Shown here in pieces: positions 1-10,429 of a stretch of 64,000 nt of DNA. The position numbers and the translations under genes were made by a program. Every line of letters starts with the position of its first letter. Positions within the stretch are counted from its first letter, which is position 1. Location: NCBI RefSeq assembly GCF_003047295.1, contig NZ_PZYZ01000004.1, positions 62,001 to 126,000 of the forward strand, written 5' to 3'. A model generated the notes under the pieces. It had not been told where the DNA came from, did not search any database, and was given only the letters and a program-made list of their open reading frames with translations. This DNA comes from Nocardioides sediminis. Its GTDB lineage: Bacteria > Actinomycetota > Actinomycetes > Propionibacteriales > Nocardioidaceae.

Positions 1-49
1 ACACGCATGTAGTTCTCCACAGGTTGCTCCCCAGCTGGGGACAAATGAC

Positions 50-85
50 GCCGGCGCCGACCCCCGAACGGGGGCCGGCGCCGGC
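50..85 (-). terminator. Hairpin terminator downstream of crgA
   Basis: Two 17-nt arms (50-66 and 69-85) are complementary except for one mismatch, giving a very GC-rich hairpin 21 nt past the crgA stop. On the minus strand it is followed by a short T-containing stretch. It most likely ends minus-strand transcription of crgA. The two-base gap between arms means the innermost pairs must open to form the loop. Confidence 0.6.
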
Positions 86-106
86 GTGCGCGCGGAGGGC
101 CGGAGG

Positions 107-559
107 TCACTCCCAGCGGGTCGCGAAGGTGAACCCGACCGCCATGAAGGCGATGCCGACGGCGAGGTTCCACTGGCCGAGGTCGTTCATGACCGGCAGG
201 GCGGACAGGTCGTCGGAGAAGACGTAGAAGGTGCAGATCCACAGCAGGCCGACCAGGAAGCAGCCCAGCATGCCGACGACGACGCCGCGGCCACGGCCCA
301 GCGGCGTGGACGGGTGTGCCGAGACGGCGAGGCCGAGCATCAGCGCACCGAAGCCGATCACGTAGTTCCAGTCACCGAGGTCGGCGATCGCCTTGGGCGA
401 CCCCTCCTCGGCGGGGAAGACCGTCGGGTCGGGACGCACGCCGAGGTAGTAGTAGATGATCCAGCCGATGCCGGCCGCGATGAGCAGCAGGGCGACGATG
501 AACCGCACGGAGAAGACCTTCGACGGGCTGTCGACGAACGTCTCGCTGGACTTGGGCAC
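107..559 (-). CDS. crgA: Cell division protein CrgA, two-domain form
   Basis: CrgA is a small membrane protein that recruits septal peptidoglycan synthesis proteins to the division site in Actinobacteria. This 150-aa protein begins MPKSSETF, as CrgA usually does, but is clearly longer than the usual roughly 85-95 aa. It appears to hold two CrgA units: both halves have a membrane pair and a matching motif, DLGDWNYVIGF in the first half and DLGQWNLAVGI in the second, and the end (FATRWE) is typical of CrgA. Four membrane segments are predicted by eye. I chose the GTG at 559 because GAGGAG lies just upstream. It sits beside the kinase/PBP cluster, as in other Actinobacteria. Confidence 0.85.
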   Translation of the reverse strand: MPKSSETFVDSPSKVFSVRFIVALLLIAAGIGWIIYYYLGVRPDPTVFPAEEGSPKAIADLGDWNYVIGFGALMLGLAVSAHPSTPLGRGRGVVVGMLGCFLVGLLWICTFYVFSDDLSALPVMNDLGQWNLAVGIAFMAVGFTFATRWE

Positions 560-619
560 GACCACTCCTCATGGCTCACGAACTCAGGCGGCGAGCACGT
601 CGGGCGCCCACCGGGGGGC

Positions 620-625
620 TAGCGT
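620..625 (+). promoter_or_regulatory. -10 element of a probable leaderless transcript (DUF881 gene)
   Basis: TAGCGT lies 7 nt before the ATG at 633, with no ribosome-binding site in between. That spacing puts transcription start at or next to the start codon, so the mRNA is probably leaderless. The same arrangement recurs before several genes in this window. Confidence 0.5.
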
Positions 626-632
626 AGTCGCC

Positions 633-1451
633 ATGTCCGCCCCGACCGACCCGCGCCCCGACGCGGCCCGCGACGACGCCCCCGACGTCGACGCCGTGCG
701 CGCCCGCCGGCGCACGCTCGCGTGGCGGATCGGGACCCCCGCGATGTTCGTGCTCTGCGGAGCGCTCTTCGCGGTCAGCGCCGACCAGAGCGACGGGATC
801 GACCTGCGCGGAGGCAGCTACACCGACCTCGCGTCGGTCGTGCAGGCCGAGCGCGAGGACACCAACGAGCTGACCGACGAGGTCGCCGACCTGACCGCCG
901 AGATCGAGACCCTCACCGCCGGGCTGGGGGACCGCACGGTCAACCGCTACCAGGACGAGATCGACACCCTGGTCGACCCGGCCGGCCTCACCCCGCGCTC
1001 CGGGCCGGCGGTGCAGGTGACCCTCACCGACGCCCCCGCCGACATCATCGCCGCCACCGAGCGCAACCAGAACGACCTGGTCGTGCACCAGCAGGACATC
1101 CAGGCCGTCGTCAACGCCATGTGGCGCGGCGGGGCCGAGGCGGTGACCCTGCAGGGCCAGCGGGTCATCTCGACCACGGGCATCAAGTGCGAGGGCAACT
1201 CCGTGACCCTGCACGGCGTGCCCTACTCCCCGCCGTACGAGATCGTCGCCGTCGGCCCGCAGGCCGAGATCCTCGCCTCGCTCGAGTCGGACCCGGACGT
1301 CTCGGTCTACCGCGAGTACGCCGCCGACCCGACCGGCGGGGTCGGCTACGAGGTGGCCACGGAGGAGCGCGTCACCGCGCCGGGCTACGAGGGCCTCCTC
1401 GACCTCACCTACGCGACCCCGATGCCCACGCCGAGCCAGCAGGCCGGCTGA
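633..1451 (+). CDS. DUF881 family membrane protein
   Basis: This 272-aa protein has a charged N-terminus, one membrane segment at about residues 31-50 (FVLCGALFAVSA region), a coiled-coil-like stretch rich in E, L and T, and an extracytoplasmic domain. DUF881 proteins are common beside actinobacterial crgA and division genes; their biochemical role is not established. The Cys in the GIKCEGN motif and the VYREYA block are in the conserved C-terminal part. The gene diverges from crgA and converges on pknB. The ATG at 633 is chosen because a -10-like TAGCGT lies 7 nt upstream. An in-frame extension upstream to 456 would cross crgA on the other strand and is not credible. Confidence 0.8.
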   Translation: MSAPTDPRPDAARDDAPDVDAVRARRRTLAWRIGTPAMFVLCGALFAVSADQSDGIDLRGGSYTDLASVVQAEREDTNELTDEVADLTAEIETLTAGLGDRTVNRYQDEIDTLVDPAGLTPRSGPAVQVTLTDAPADIIAATERNQNDLVVHQQDIQAVVNAMWRGGAEAVTLQGQRVISTTGIKCEGNSVTLHGVPYSPPYEIVAVGPQAEILASLESDPDVSVYREYAADPTGGVGYEVATEERVTAPGYEGLLDLTYATPMPTPSQQAG

Positions 1452-1498
1452 GCCAGGGCCGGTTCGTCAGGCCGGTCCAGCCAGTCAGGCCGGCCGAG

Positions 1499-3304
1499 TC
1501 AGGGCGTACGCCGCGGGGCGGGCGTCGTGGGCTCCTCCGTCGGCACCGTGGGCGTCTCCGTCGGCACCGTGGGCGTCTCGGTGGGCGCCGGCGGGGTCTC
1601 CGTCGGGGTCTCGGTCGGGGTCTCCTCGGGCGGGGGCTCCTCGAACGCCGACACGAAGATGATGACCGTGTCGCCGCGGTCGGCCTCGCCCCCCGCGCTG
1701 GGGAACTGGTCGACCACGGTCCCCTTGGGCTCGGTGGAGGCCGCGTCGGTGCGGACCTCGACCTCGAAGCCGGCCTGCCGCAGCGTGCGGGTGGCCTCGC
1801 CCTGCTTGAGACCCCGCACGTCCGGGACCGACTCGGGCCCGTCGGACACCGAGAGGGTCACGGTCGTGCCCTCGGCGACGGACTCCCCGGCGGCGGGGTC
1901 GGTGGAGATGACCTGCCCCTTGGGCTCGTCGGACTCGACCTCGGTGGCGGTGACCTTGAGGCCCGCGGCGCGCAGGGCGTCGCGGGCGGCGGCGCGCGGC
2001 TGCCCCACGACGTACGGCACCTGCACCTCCGGCTTGCCCAGCGAGACGACGATGTCGACGTCGCTGCCGGGGTCGACGTAGACGTCGCGGCTGGGGTCCT
2101 GGCGGATCACCTCGTCGGTGGGCGCGTCGTCGGACGTCTCCCGGGTGACCTCGCCGACGGAGAGCCCGGCCTCGCCGATCGCCAGCCGCGCCTGCTCCTC
2201 GGTGAGCCCGACCAGGGCGGGCACCTGCTCGCGCTGGACCTCCTCCTCGAACATGCTCGGCAGGAGGAACGCCGCGCCGGCGATCGCGGCGATCACCAGC
2301 AGGCCCAGGAGCACCATCATGCCGGTGCGCCCGCGCTGGCGGTCCTCGCCCGGCGTCGGGGCGGGACCCGCGGCGGGGAGGGTCGTGGTGGCCGCGGCCA
2401 CGGGCGGGACCACCTCGGTGGGCGCCGTCGGGGGAGGGATGGCCTGGACGGGGTGGCCCGCGAGGTAGCGCTCGATGTCCTGCCGCATCGCGGCGGCGCT
2501 CTGGTAGCGGTCCTCGACCCGCTTGGCCAGCGACTTCAGGACGATGGCGTCGATCTCGGGGTCGAGCTCCTGGTCGTGGTCCGACGGCGGTGCGGGCTGC
2601 TCGCGCACGTGCTGGTAGGCGACCGCGACGGGGCTGTCGCCGATGAACGGCGGGCGTCCGGTCAGGAGCTCGTAGAGCAGGCAGCCGGTGGAGTAGACGT
2701 CCGACCGGGAGTCGACGGTCTCGCCACGGGCCTGCTCGGGGGAGAGGTACTGGGCGGTGCCGACGACGGCGGCGGTCTGGGTCATCGTCGAGGAGGCGTC
2801 GGACACCGCGCGGGCGATGCCGAAGTCCATCACCTTGACGTCGCCACCGGGCGTGAGCATCACGTTGCCGGGCTTGATGTCGCGGTGGATGATGCCGGCC
2901 CGGTGGCTGTAGTCGAGGGCGGCGAGCACGTCGCTGGTGATCTCCTGCGCCCGCTCGGGGAGGATCTTGCGGCCCTCGCGCAGGATGTCGCGCAGCGTCC
3001 GGCCCTGGACGCACTCCATGACGATGTAGGGCTGGGCGACGTCCGAGCCGTCGGTGGCCATCTCCTCGCCGGTGTCGTAGACCGACACGATCGAGGGGTG
3101 GTTGAGGGACGCCGAGCTCTGGGCCTCCCGCCGGAACCGGGCCTGGAAGGTCGCGTCGCTGGCCAGGTCCGTGCGCAGCCGCTTCACCGCGACGGTGCGC
3201 CCGAGCCGGGTGTCGCGCCCCTTGCGCACCTCGGCCATGCCGCCGCGGCCGAGCAGCTCACCGAGCTCGTAGCGGCCGCCGATCACGGTCGGCTGGTTGC
3301 TCAT
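1499..3304 (-). CDS. pknB: Ser/Thr protein kinase PknB with three PASTA domains
   Basis: This is a membrane receptor kinase that senses peptidoglycan fragments and phosphorylates division and cell-wall proteins. The 601 residues show a cytoplasmic kinase domain (about 11-282) with Gly-rich loop GRGGMAEV, Lys41, catalytic HRDIKPGN at 140-147, DFG at 160-162 and an activation loop with TMTQT at 173-177. A juxtamembrane linker follows, then a membrane segment at about 328-348, and PASTA repeats at about 360-427, 428-491 and 492-554. A Thr/Pro tail occupies 555-601. Three PASTA repeats is one fewer than the four of Mycobacterium PknB. The ATG at 3304 has GAGAGGG upstream. It is the last gene of the fhaA-to-pknB operon, 49 nt after pknA. 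Confidence 0.95.
   Translation of the reverse strand: MSNQPTVIGGRYELGELLGRGGMAEVRKGRDTRLGRTVAVKRLRTDLASDATFQARFRREAQSSASLNHPSIVSVYDTGEEMATDGSDVAQPYIVMECVQGRTLRDILREGRKILPERAQEITSDVLAALDYSHRAGIIHRDIKPGNVMLTPGGDVKVMDFGIARAVSDASSTMTQTAAVVGTAQYLSPEQARGETVDSRSDVYSTGCLLYELLTGRPPFIGDSPVAVAYQHVREQPAPPSDHDQELDPEIDAIVLKSLAKRVEDRYQSAAAMRQDIERYLAGHPVQAIPPPTAPTEVVPPVAAATTTLPAAGPAPTPGEDRQRGRTGMMVLLGLLVIAAIAGAAFLLPSMFEEEVQREQVPALVGLTEEQARLAIGEAGLSVGEVTRETSDDAPTDEVIRQDPSRDVYVDPGSDVDIVVSLGKPEVQVPYVVGQPRAAARDALRAAGLKVTATEVESDEPKGQVISTDPAAGESVAEGTTVTLSVSDGPESVPDVRGLKQGEATRTLRQAGFEVEVRTDAASTEPKGTVVDQFPSAGGEADRGDTVIIFVSAFEEPPPEETPTETPTETPPAPTETPTVPTETPTVPTEEPTTPAPRRTP
1535..1576. repeat. Two perfect 21-bp tandem repeats inside pknB
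   Basis: A 21-bp unit (1535-1555) is repeated exactly at 1556-1576, followed by a degenerate third copy. On the coding strand of pknB it encodes a seven-residue Thr/Pro unit (TETPTVP-like) in the extracytoplasmic tail. The copy number probably varies between strains, since exact in-frame repeats can slip. Confidence 0.75.
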
Positions 3305-3353
3305 CGTCGCCCTCTCACTGCTCTGGTCCCGGTCACGGTTCTCGTCGTGCTCA

Positions 3354-4795
<1,442 letters not shown>

Positions 4796-4799
<4 letters not shown>

Positions 4800-6253
4800 G
4801 GGTTGAGCACCGCCTCCATGACCGCCTTGGCGATCGGGCCACCGAGGGTGCCGCCGGCGATCTCCTCGCGGGCGGTCTCGCTGGCCTGCACGAGCACCGC
4901 GACGGCGACCTTGGGGTCGTCGGCGGGCGCGAAGGAGGTGAACCAGGCGTAGGGCGGGCGCGACTCCGTCGACTGTGCGGTGCCGGTCTTGCCGGCGACC
5001 CGGATGCCGGGGATCGCGGCGGCGTAGGCCGTGCCGTCGTCGACGGTGGCGACCATCATGTCGGTCAGCTCCTCCGCGGTGCTGCCCGAGACGGCCCGCG
5101 AGAGCTCGGACGCCTCGGTCTTGTCGAGCAGCGACAGGTTGGGCGCGCGCACCTCGTCGACGGTGTAGGGGCGCATCACGACCCCGTCGTTGGCGATGCC
5201 GGCCGACACCATCGCCATCTGCAGGGGCGTGGCGGTGACGCTGGCCTGGCCGATGCCCGACAGCGCGGTCTGCGGCTCGTCCATCTCGGGGTAGAGCGAG
5301 GCCGCCTGGCCGGGGAGGTCCTCCAGGGAGGTGGAGTTGAAGCCGAACTTCTCGGCCTGCTCCATCATCGCCTCGTTGCCGAGCTCGTCGGCCAGCGACA
5401 GGAAGGTCACGTTGCACGACACGGACAGCGCCTGGGTCATGGTGATCCGGTTGCCGCCGCAGTTGCCGCCGTCGTAGTTGCCGACCCGGGTCGTGGACTG
5501 CGGCAGCTGGTACGACGAGCCGCCGGGGACCATCGACTCGGCGTCGTAGTCGCCGGACTCGATCGCCGCGGCCGCGGTGACCAGCTTGAAGGTCGAGCCG
5601 GGAGGCAGGGTCGTGCTGGTCCCGCGGTTGATGAGCGGCTCGGCGGGGTCCTGCTCGAGCTGCTCGTAGGTCTCCTCCACCGACCCGAAGTCGTGGGAGG
5701 CCAGGGTGTTGGGGTCGTACGTCGGGTTGGAGACCATCGCGAGCACCTTGCCGGTGGACGGCTCGATGGCCACGACGGCCCCCTGCACGTCCTCGCCGAG
5801 GGCCCGCAGCCCGTCGAAGGCAGCGGTCTGCGCCTCGGGGTCGATGGTGAGCTGGACGTTGCCGCCCTTGGGGTCGGTGTTGCTGAGCATGTCGACCAGG
5901 CGGGTCACGAAGAGCCGCGAGTCGTCGCCGGAGAGCACGTCGTTCTGCGAGCGCTCGATGCCCGTCTGGCTGTAGTAGGAGAAGTAGCCGGTGAGCGGGG
6001 CGTACTTGAACGGCTGCGGGTAGGTGCGCTGGAAGTCGTACTGGTCGTCGCTGGGCACGCTGCGCGCGACCGGGTCCTTGCCCACCAGGATCGCCCCCCG
6101 CTCGCGGGAGAACGCCGCGGTGATGACGCGACGGTTCTGCGGGTCCTCGGTGAGCTCGCCGGAGCGGACGTACATCAGGTAGGTCGCGTTGAGCATCAGC
6201 GCCAGGAAGAGGACCAGGCAGAAGAGCGAGATCGTGCGGATCGGCTTGTTCAC
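4796..6253 (-). CDS. pbpA: Class B penicillin-binding protein PbpA
   Basis: This 485-aa transpeptidase cross-links peptidoglycan outside the membrane. One N-terminal membrane anchor (about 7-27) is followed by the non-catalytic domain and the transpeptidase domain. All three active-site motifs are present: STFK at 220-223, SCN at 279-281 and KTG at 422-424. Length and lack of PASTA domains match actinobacterial PbpA rather than FtsI. The GTG start overlaps the rodA stop (GTGA), and its own stop overlaps the pknA start. It is the expected partner of the SEDS protein RodA encoded just upstream. Confidence 0.95.
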
Positions 6254-7653
6254 TTGAGCTTCACCACCTGGGTGGACTCGCTGTCGGAGCCGGCGTCGGT
6301 CGCGGACAGGCGAGGGACGGGGCGCCGGGCCTGGTCGGAGATGCGCAGCAGCAGCGCGATCACCACCCAGTTGGCCACCAGCGAGGACCCGCCGTAGGAC
6401 AGGAACGGGGTGGTCAGGCCGGTCAGCGGGATGAGGCCTGTGACGCCGCCGACGACGACGAACACCTGGAGCGCGAAGATGCTGCCGAGGCCCACCGCCA
6501 TCAGCTTGCCGAAGCCGTCGCGGGAGATCAGGGCGATCCGCAGCGCCCGCTCGACGATCAGGCCGTAGCAGAGGATGACGGCCAGGACGGCGGTCAGTCC
6601 GAGCTCCTCGCCGATCGCCGGGACGATGAAGTCGGACTCGGCGTAGGGGATCCGGCAGGGGGCGCCCTCGCCGAAGCCGCGGCCGATGAGGCCGCCCCAG
6701 CCCATGCCGAACAGGCCCTCCACGAGCTGCCCGGACCCGGGGTTCTGGTCGTAGTAGGCCATCGGGTCGAGCCAGATGTTGACCCGGTTCTGGACGTGGC
6801 CGAAGGCCTGCCAGCCGGCGAACGCACCGGCGGCGAACAGCGCGGTGCCGACCACCAGCCAGCCCGGCCGCTCGGTGGCGACGTACAGCATGATCAGGAA
6901 GATCCCGAAGAACAGCAGCGAGGACCCCAGGTCACGCTGGAAGACCAGGATGAACATGCTGACGGCCCACATGCCCAGGATCGGGCCCAGGTCGCGGCCG
7001 CGAGGCAGGTCGATGAACAGCACCCGGCGGCCGGCCAGCGCCAGCGCGTCGCGGTGCAGCACGAGGTAGCCCGCGAACGCGATCACCAGCAGCACCTTGG
7101 CGACCTCGCCGGGCTGGAAGCTGAACGGGCCGACCGAGATCCAGATCTTGGCGCCGTTGACCGTGTTGCCGATGAACGGGACCATCGGCAGCAGCAGCAG
7201 CACGATGGCCGTCAGGCCGGTGGTGTAGGTCAGCCGCTGCAGCAGCCGGTGGTCGCGCAGCAGCGCCAGGGTGGCCACGAAGAGCACCACGCCGAGCGTC
7301 ATCCAGATGAGCTGCTGGCGCGCGAAGGTGTCGTTGTCGATGCACTGCGCCGTGTCGTCGAGGTCGAGCCGGTGGATGACGGCGAGGCCGAGCCCGTTGA
7401 GGGCGGCCACGAGCGGCAGCAGGACGGGGTCGGCGTACGGCGCGAACAGGCGGATCGCGACGTGGGCGACGACGATGAGCGCGGTCAGCCACCCGCCGTA
7501 GCCGGCGATGTCGGCGGGGATGGTGCCCTCCATCCCCAGACCCACCGCGGCGTAGGCGCCGATGCCGACCGCGAGGGCGAGAAGGAGCAGGAAGAGCTCC
7601 GCGCCCCGGCGCTGCCGGTGCACGAAGTCCATGAGGCTGTGGTTCTGGCTCAT
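6250..7653 (-). CDS. rodA: SEDS glycosyltransferase RodA/FtsW
   Basis: This polytopic membrane protein (467 aa, about 10-12 membrane segments) polymerises lipid II into glycan strands and pairs with a class B PBP. SEDS landmarks are visible: an extracytoplasmic loop around the NPGSGQLVEGLFG block and the near-C-terminal PFLSYGGSS motif. The short hydrophilic C-terminus follows the last segment. It lies 1 nt after pstP and overlaps pbpA by 4 nt. The neighbouring PbpA and kinases support RodA rather than the FtsW of the dcw cluster. Confidence 0.93.
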   Translation of the reverse strand: MSQNHSLMDFVHRQRRGAELFLLLLALAVGIGAYAAVGLGMEGTIPADIAGYGGWLTALIVVAHVAIRLFAPYADPVLLPLVAALNGLGLAVIHRLDLDDTAQCIDNDTFARQQLIWMTLGVVLFVATLALLRDHRLLQRLTYTTGLTAIVLLLLPMVPFIGNTVNGAKIWISVGPFSFQPGEVAKVLLVIAFAGYLVLHRDALALAGRRVLFIDLPRGRDLGPILGMWAVSMFILVFQRDLGSSLLFFGIFLIMLYVATERPGWLVVGTALFAAGAFAGWQAFGHVQNRVNIWLDPMAYYDQNPGSGQLVEGLFGMGWGGLIGRGFGEGAPCRIPYAESDFIVPAIGEELGLTAVLAVILCYGLIVERALRIALISRDGFGKLMAVGLGSIFALQVFVVVGGVTGLIPLTGLTTPFLSYGGSSLVANWVVIALLLRISDQARRPVPRLSATDAGSDSESTQVVKLK

Positions 7654-7654
7654 C

Positions 7655-8932
7655 TCAGCCCGCGTCCTGGGTGGTGGGCACGTCCTGACGGGCGGCGTAG
7701 TTGTCGACGGTGGCCCGCGCGTCGTCGAGGTCGCTGGCCTCGATGCCCTCGGCCACCTGCTCGGCGTCGATCTCGCTCAGGTTGGAGATGTCGACGTCGG
7801 TGACCTCGTAGGGGTGGGAGATGTCGATGCCGGGGATCTCGGCGTTGAGGCCCCGGAAGATCGTGACCTTGCTGTCGGACACGCCGACGTAGAACTGCTG
7901 CTGGCTCCAGGACCAGGCGGCGGCCAGGCCGACCCAGACGAGCCCCACCAGCACCGCGAGCGCCAGCAGCCGCTTGAGCCAGGTGTGGCGTGCCGGCGGG
8001 CGGGGGGCGTAGCGCCGGGCCTCCGGGTCGATCGGGTCGGAGGGGATGACGTGCATGTCCGAGGGAAGGTCGGCAGGGACCGGCTCGATCTCGCCGGTGT
8101 CGCCGGACCGGTGGCCGCGGAACAGGCCGCGACCCGCGACCCCTCCCGTCCCCTTGCGCGGCAGGTCGGCGGCCGCGCCGACGAGCAGCGGCTGCAGCTC
8201 GGGGTCGGGCTCGGTGTCGACGACGTCGGCCACCACGCAGGTGATGTTGTCGCTGCTGCCGGCCTCCAGGCTCGCCCGGACCAGCTCGACGGCGGCGTAG
8301 TCGGGGGTGCCGGTGGCCAGGATGTCGGCCATCCTGGCGTCCTCGAGCGTGCCGCAGGCGCCGTCGCTGCACAGGAAGATGCGGTCCCCGAGCTCGAGGG
8401 GGACCTCGAAGAGGTCGGGCTCCTCGTGCCGGACGCCGTCGAGCGCCTTGAGGATGAGGTTGCGGTGCGGGTGAACCCGCGACTGCTCCTCGGTGATCCG
8501 GCCCTCGTCGATGAGGCTCTGCACGAAGGTGTGGTCGTGGGTCAGCTGCCGCAGCTCGCCGTTGCGGAACAGGTAGCCCCGGCTGTCACCAAGGTGCCCG
8601 ACGCCGAGGCGGCTGCCGTCGAAGAGCGCCACGGTGGCGGTCGTGCTGGTGCCGCTGAGCTCGGGGTCCTCCTCGACGAGCTCGCCGATCCGGTCGTCGG
8701 CGCGGTGGATCGCGCCGGCGACCAGGGCGAGCAGGTCGTCGGTCGGCTCGGTGTCGAGCTTGCGCAGCTGCTGCACCGCGGTGCTGCTGGCCAGGTCGCC
8801 GCGGGCCGCGCCGCCGACGCCGTCGCAGACCGTGAGCAGCCAGGGTCCGGCGTACCCGGAGTCCTGGTTGTCACGGCGCACGCGACCGACGTCGGAGATG
8901 GCGGAGTACGCCAGGCGCAGCGGTCCGGTCAT
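7655..8932 (-). CDS. pstP: PP2C-type Ser/Thr phosphatase PstP
   Basis: This 425-aa membrane phosphatase reverses phosphorylation by PknA and PknB. The PP2C domain (about 1-240) carries the metal-binding motifs RRDNQD at 19-24 and CDGVGG at 36-41, GDSRGYL and CSDGACGTLED. A cytoplasmic linker leads to a membrane segment (near the ALAVLVGLVWVGL stretch) and an extracytoplasmic tail. The ATG at 8932 was chosen because it begins the PP2C fold directly. The open frame further upstream runs through fhaB and is a shadow. It is 13 nt after fhaB in the operon. Confidence 0.93.
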   Translation of the reverse strand: MTGPLRLAYSAISDVGRVRRDNQDSGYAGPWLLTVCDGVGGAARGDLASSTAVQQLRKLDTEPTDDLLALVAGAIHRADDRIGELVEEDPELSGTSTTATVALFDGSRLGVGHLGDSRGYLFRNGELRQLTHDHTFVQSLIDEGRITEEQSRVHPHRNLILKALDGVRHEEPDLFEVPLELGDRIFLCSDGACGTLEDARMADILATGTPDYAAVELVRASLEAGSSDNITCVVADVVDTEPDPELQPLLVGAAADLPRKGTGGVAGRGLFRGHRSGDTGEIEPVPADLPSDMHVIPSDPIDPEARRYAPRPPARHTWLKRLLALAVLVGLVWVGLAAAWSWSQQQFYVGVSDSKVTIFRGLNAEIPGIDISHPYEVTDVDISNLSEIDAEQVAEGIEASDLDDARATVDNYAARQDVPTTQDAG

Positions 8933-8945
8933 GGGAGGGAGGTCC

Positions 8946-9416
8946 CTACTTCCGCAGCTCGAGGATGGTCTTGCCGATGCGCACCTGGATGCCGAGGCCG
9001 ATCGTGGTCGGCTGGGTGATGCGGACCGAGCCGACGTAGGTGCCGTTGGTGGAGCCGAGGTCCTCCACGAACCACTCGTCACCGCTGGACGCCACCCGCG
9101 CGTGCCGCGTGGAGACGTAGTCGTCGTCGAGCCTGATCGCCGCGTCGCTGCCGCGGCCGATGAGCAGCGGGGCGTCCTCGAGCTCGGCGCGGGCCCCGGC
9201 GTTGTCGCCCTCGACGACGAGGAGGTGGGTCGGCGAGCCGCGGCGACGGGTCGGGGGCTTGGACTTGCCGCGGGTCGGGGCGGCGGCGCCGCGGGCCGTC
9301 TCCGGGACGCGTGCGCCGAACATGTCCGAGCGGATCACCGAGATCGCCGACAGCACGAAGATCCACAGGATCGCGAGGTAGGCGAAGCGGATGAGGAACA
9401 GGGTGAGCTCGGACAT
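8946..9416 (-). CDS. fhaB: FHA-domain protein FhaB (FipA-like)
   Basis: The 156-aa protein has an N-terminal membrane segment (about 5-27), a basic linker and a C-terminal FHA domain (about 82-150) with the phosphothreonine-binding signatures IGRGSD, STRHARV and LGSTNGTYVG. FhaB homologues dock phosphorylated partners of PknA/PknB and link FtsZ-ring and septal proteins. The start overlaps the fhaA stop by one base (TGATG), indicating translational coupling. Confidence 0.93.
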   Translation of the reverse strand: MSELTLFLIRFAYLAILWIFVLSAISVIRSDMFGARVPETARGAAAPTRGKSKPPTRRRGSPTHLLVVEGDNAGARAELEDAPLLIGRGSDAAIRLDDDYVSTRHARVASSGDEWFVEDLGSTNGTYVGSVRITQPTTIGLGIQVRIGKTILELRK

Positions 9417-10108
9417 CAGCCGCCCTCGGTGACGCGGACCGTCATGGTGGTGTGCCCGATCTTGACCTCGGTGCCGTCGCGCAGGCCGGCGCGGCCGACC
9501 TTGCTGCCGTTGACCAGCATGCCGTTGGTGGAGCCGAGGTCGACGACCTCGAGGTCGTCGCCGTGGACCATGAACTCGACGTGCCGCCGGCTCACGCCGG
9601 GGTCGTTGATGCGCAGGTCGGCCTCGGTGCCGCGGCCGACCACGAGGCCGGGGGCGCGCAGCGGGTGGCGGGTGCCGTTGACCTCGAGCATCGCTCGGGC
9701 CGCGCGGGTCCGGGTGCGCTGGTCGTTGTCGGTGACGCTCGCCTCGGCGCGGCTCAGGATGCGGAACCGACCCGTGGTCAGGTCGTCGGCGGCCTCGAAG
9801 TCGACCTGCACGGGCCCGGTGAAGACGTAGCCCTGCGCGTCGGCGTGGTCCTTGAGCTGGTCGACGAGCTCGCGGCCCATCGCGTCGTCGTACCCCTGGA
9901 GGCGCTCGAGGTCGACGCCGGCGAGCTGGACGAGGAAGCGGTTGGGGACCAGGCGCCGGTCGCGACTCATGATCTGGGCGTTGTTGTCGCACTCGCGCTG
10001 GAGGGCAGCCGCGATCTCGACGGGCTGGACCGCGCTGCGGAAGGCGCGGGCGAAGGCCCCGGAGATCATCTGCTCGAGCCTGCGCTCGAAGCGCTGCAGT
10101 GCGTTCAC
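9416..10108 (-). CDS. fhaA: FHA-domain protein FhaA (DUF3662 + FHA)
   Basis: This 230-aa protein combines an N-terminal DUF3662 domain (about 1-115, FERRLEQMISGAFARAF) with a C-terminal FHA domain (about 145-225: VVGRGTEAD, VSRRHVEF, LGSTNGMLVN). In Mycobacterium FhaA binds phosphorylated MviN and tunes peptidoglycan synthesis. It is much shorter than the mycobacterial protein, lacking the long Pro/Gly-rich linker. The GTG at 10108 has GAGGAG about 8 nt upstream. As the first gene of the operon, its promoter should lie in 10109-10200, though I see no clear element there. Confidence 0.92.
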   Translation of the reverse strand: MNALQRFERRLEQMISGAFARAFRSAVQPVEIAAALQRECDNNAQIMSRDRRLVPNRFLVQLAGVDLERLQGYDDAMGRELVDQLKDHADAQGYVFTGPVQVDFEAADDLTTGRFRILSRAEASVTDNDQRTRTRAARAMLEVNGTRHPLRAPGLVVGRGTEADLRINDPGVSRRHVEFMVHGDDLEVVDLGSTNGMLVNGSKVGRAGLRDGTEVKIGHTTMTVRVTEGG

Positions 10109-10200
10109 GTCGTGCGCCTCCTCTCGACGGCCGTCGGGTCCGGACGATCGTACTGTCAGGGCACCGACGCCCTGCGCACCGCCGCAGCGGGGGACCGCGA

Positions 10201-10231
10201 TTGTGACCGCCCTGCGGGAGTGGGTTAGCCT
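10201..10231 (+). promoter_or_regulatory. Probable promoter of tRNA-Leu
   Basis: A -35-like TTGTGA at 10201-10206 is followed by TTAGCC(T) at 10225-10231, with a spacing of 18 nt. This lies 15 nt before the mature tRNA 5' end, the right place for a tRNA promoter. Confidence 0.45.
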
Positions 10232-10245
10232 TTCCCTCGCTTCAC

Positions 10246-10332
10246 GCGCGAGTGGCGGAATAGGCAGACGCGCACGGTTCAGGTCCGTGTGTCCGAAAGG
10301 ACGTGGGGGTTCAACTCCCCCCTCGCGCACCA
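10246..10332 (+). tRNA. tRNA-Leu, anticodon CAG
   Basis: A full class II tRNA can be folded by eye. The acceptor stem GCGCGAG pairs with CTCGCGC, the anticodon stem CACGG/CCGTG encloses TTCAGGT (anticodon CAG, reading CUG), and a long variable arm GTCC-GAAA-GGAC is present. The T arm GGGGG/CCCCC carries the TTCAACT loop. CCA is encoded at 10330-10332. Confidence 0.97.
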
Positions 10333-10429
10333 CCATCAACGGCTGGCCCCGGGTCTTCGGATCCGGGGCTTCGTCGTTCTCCGCAGGCGTACCGTGACGA
10401 GGTCGCAGCACTGACGTCCCGGAGCAGAC

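Noticed and set aside
358..579. ORF starting at an ATG just upstream of crgA
   Set aside because: Different frame over crgA; the translated product is Ser/Arg-rich noise, and the GAGGAG it overlaps is the crgA ribosome-binding site.
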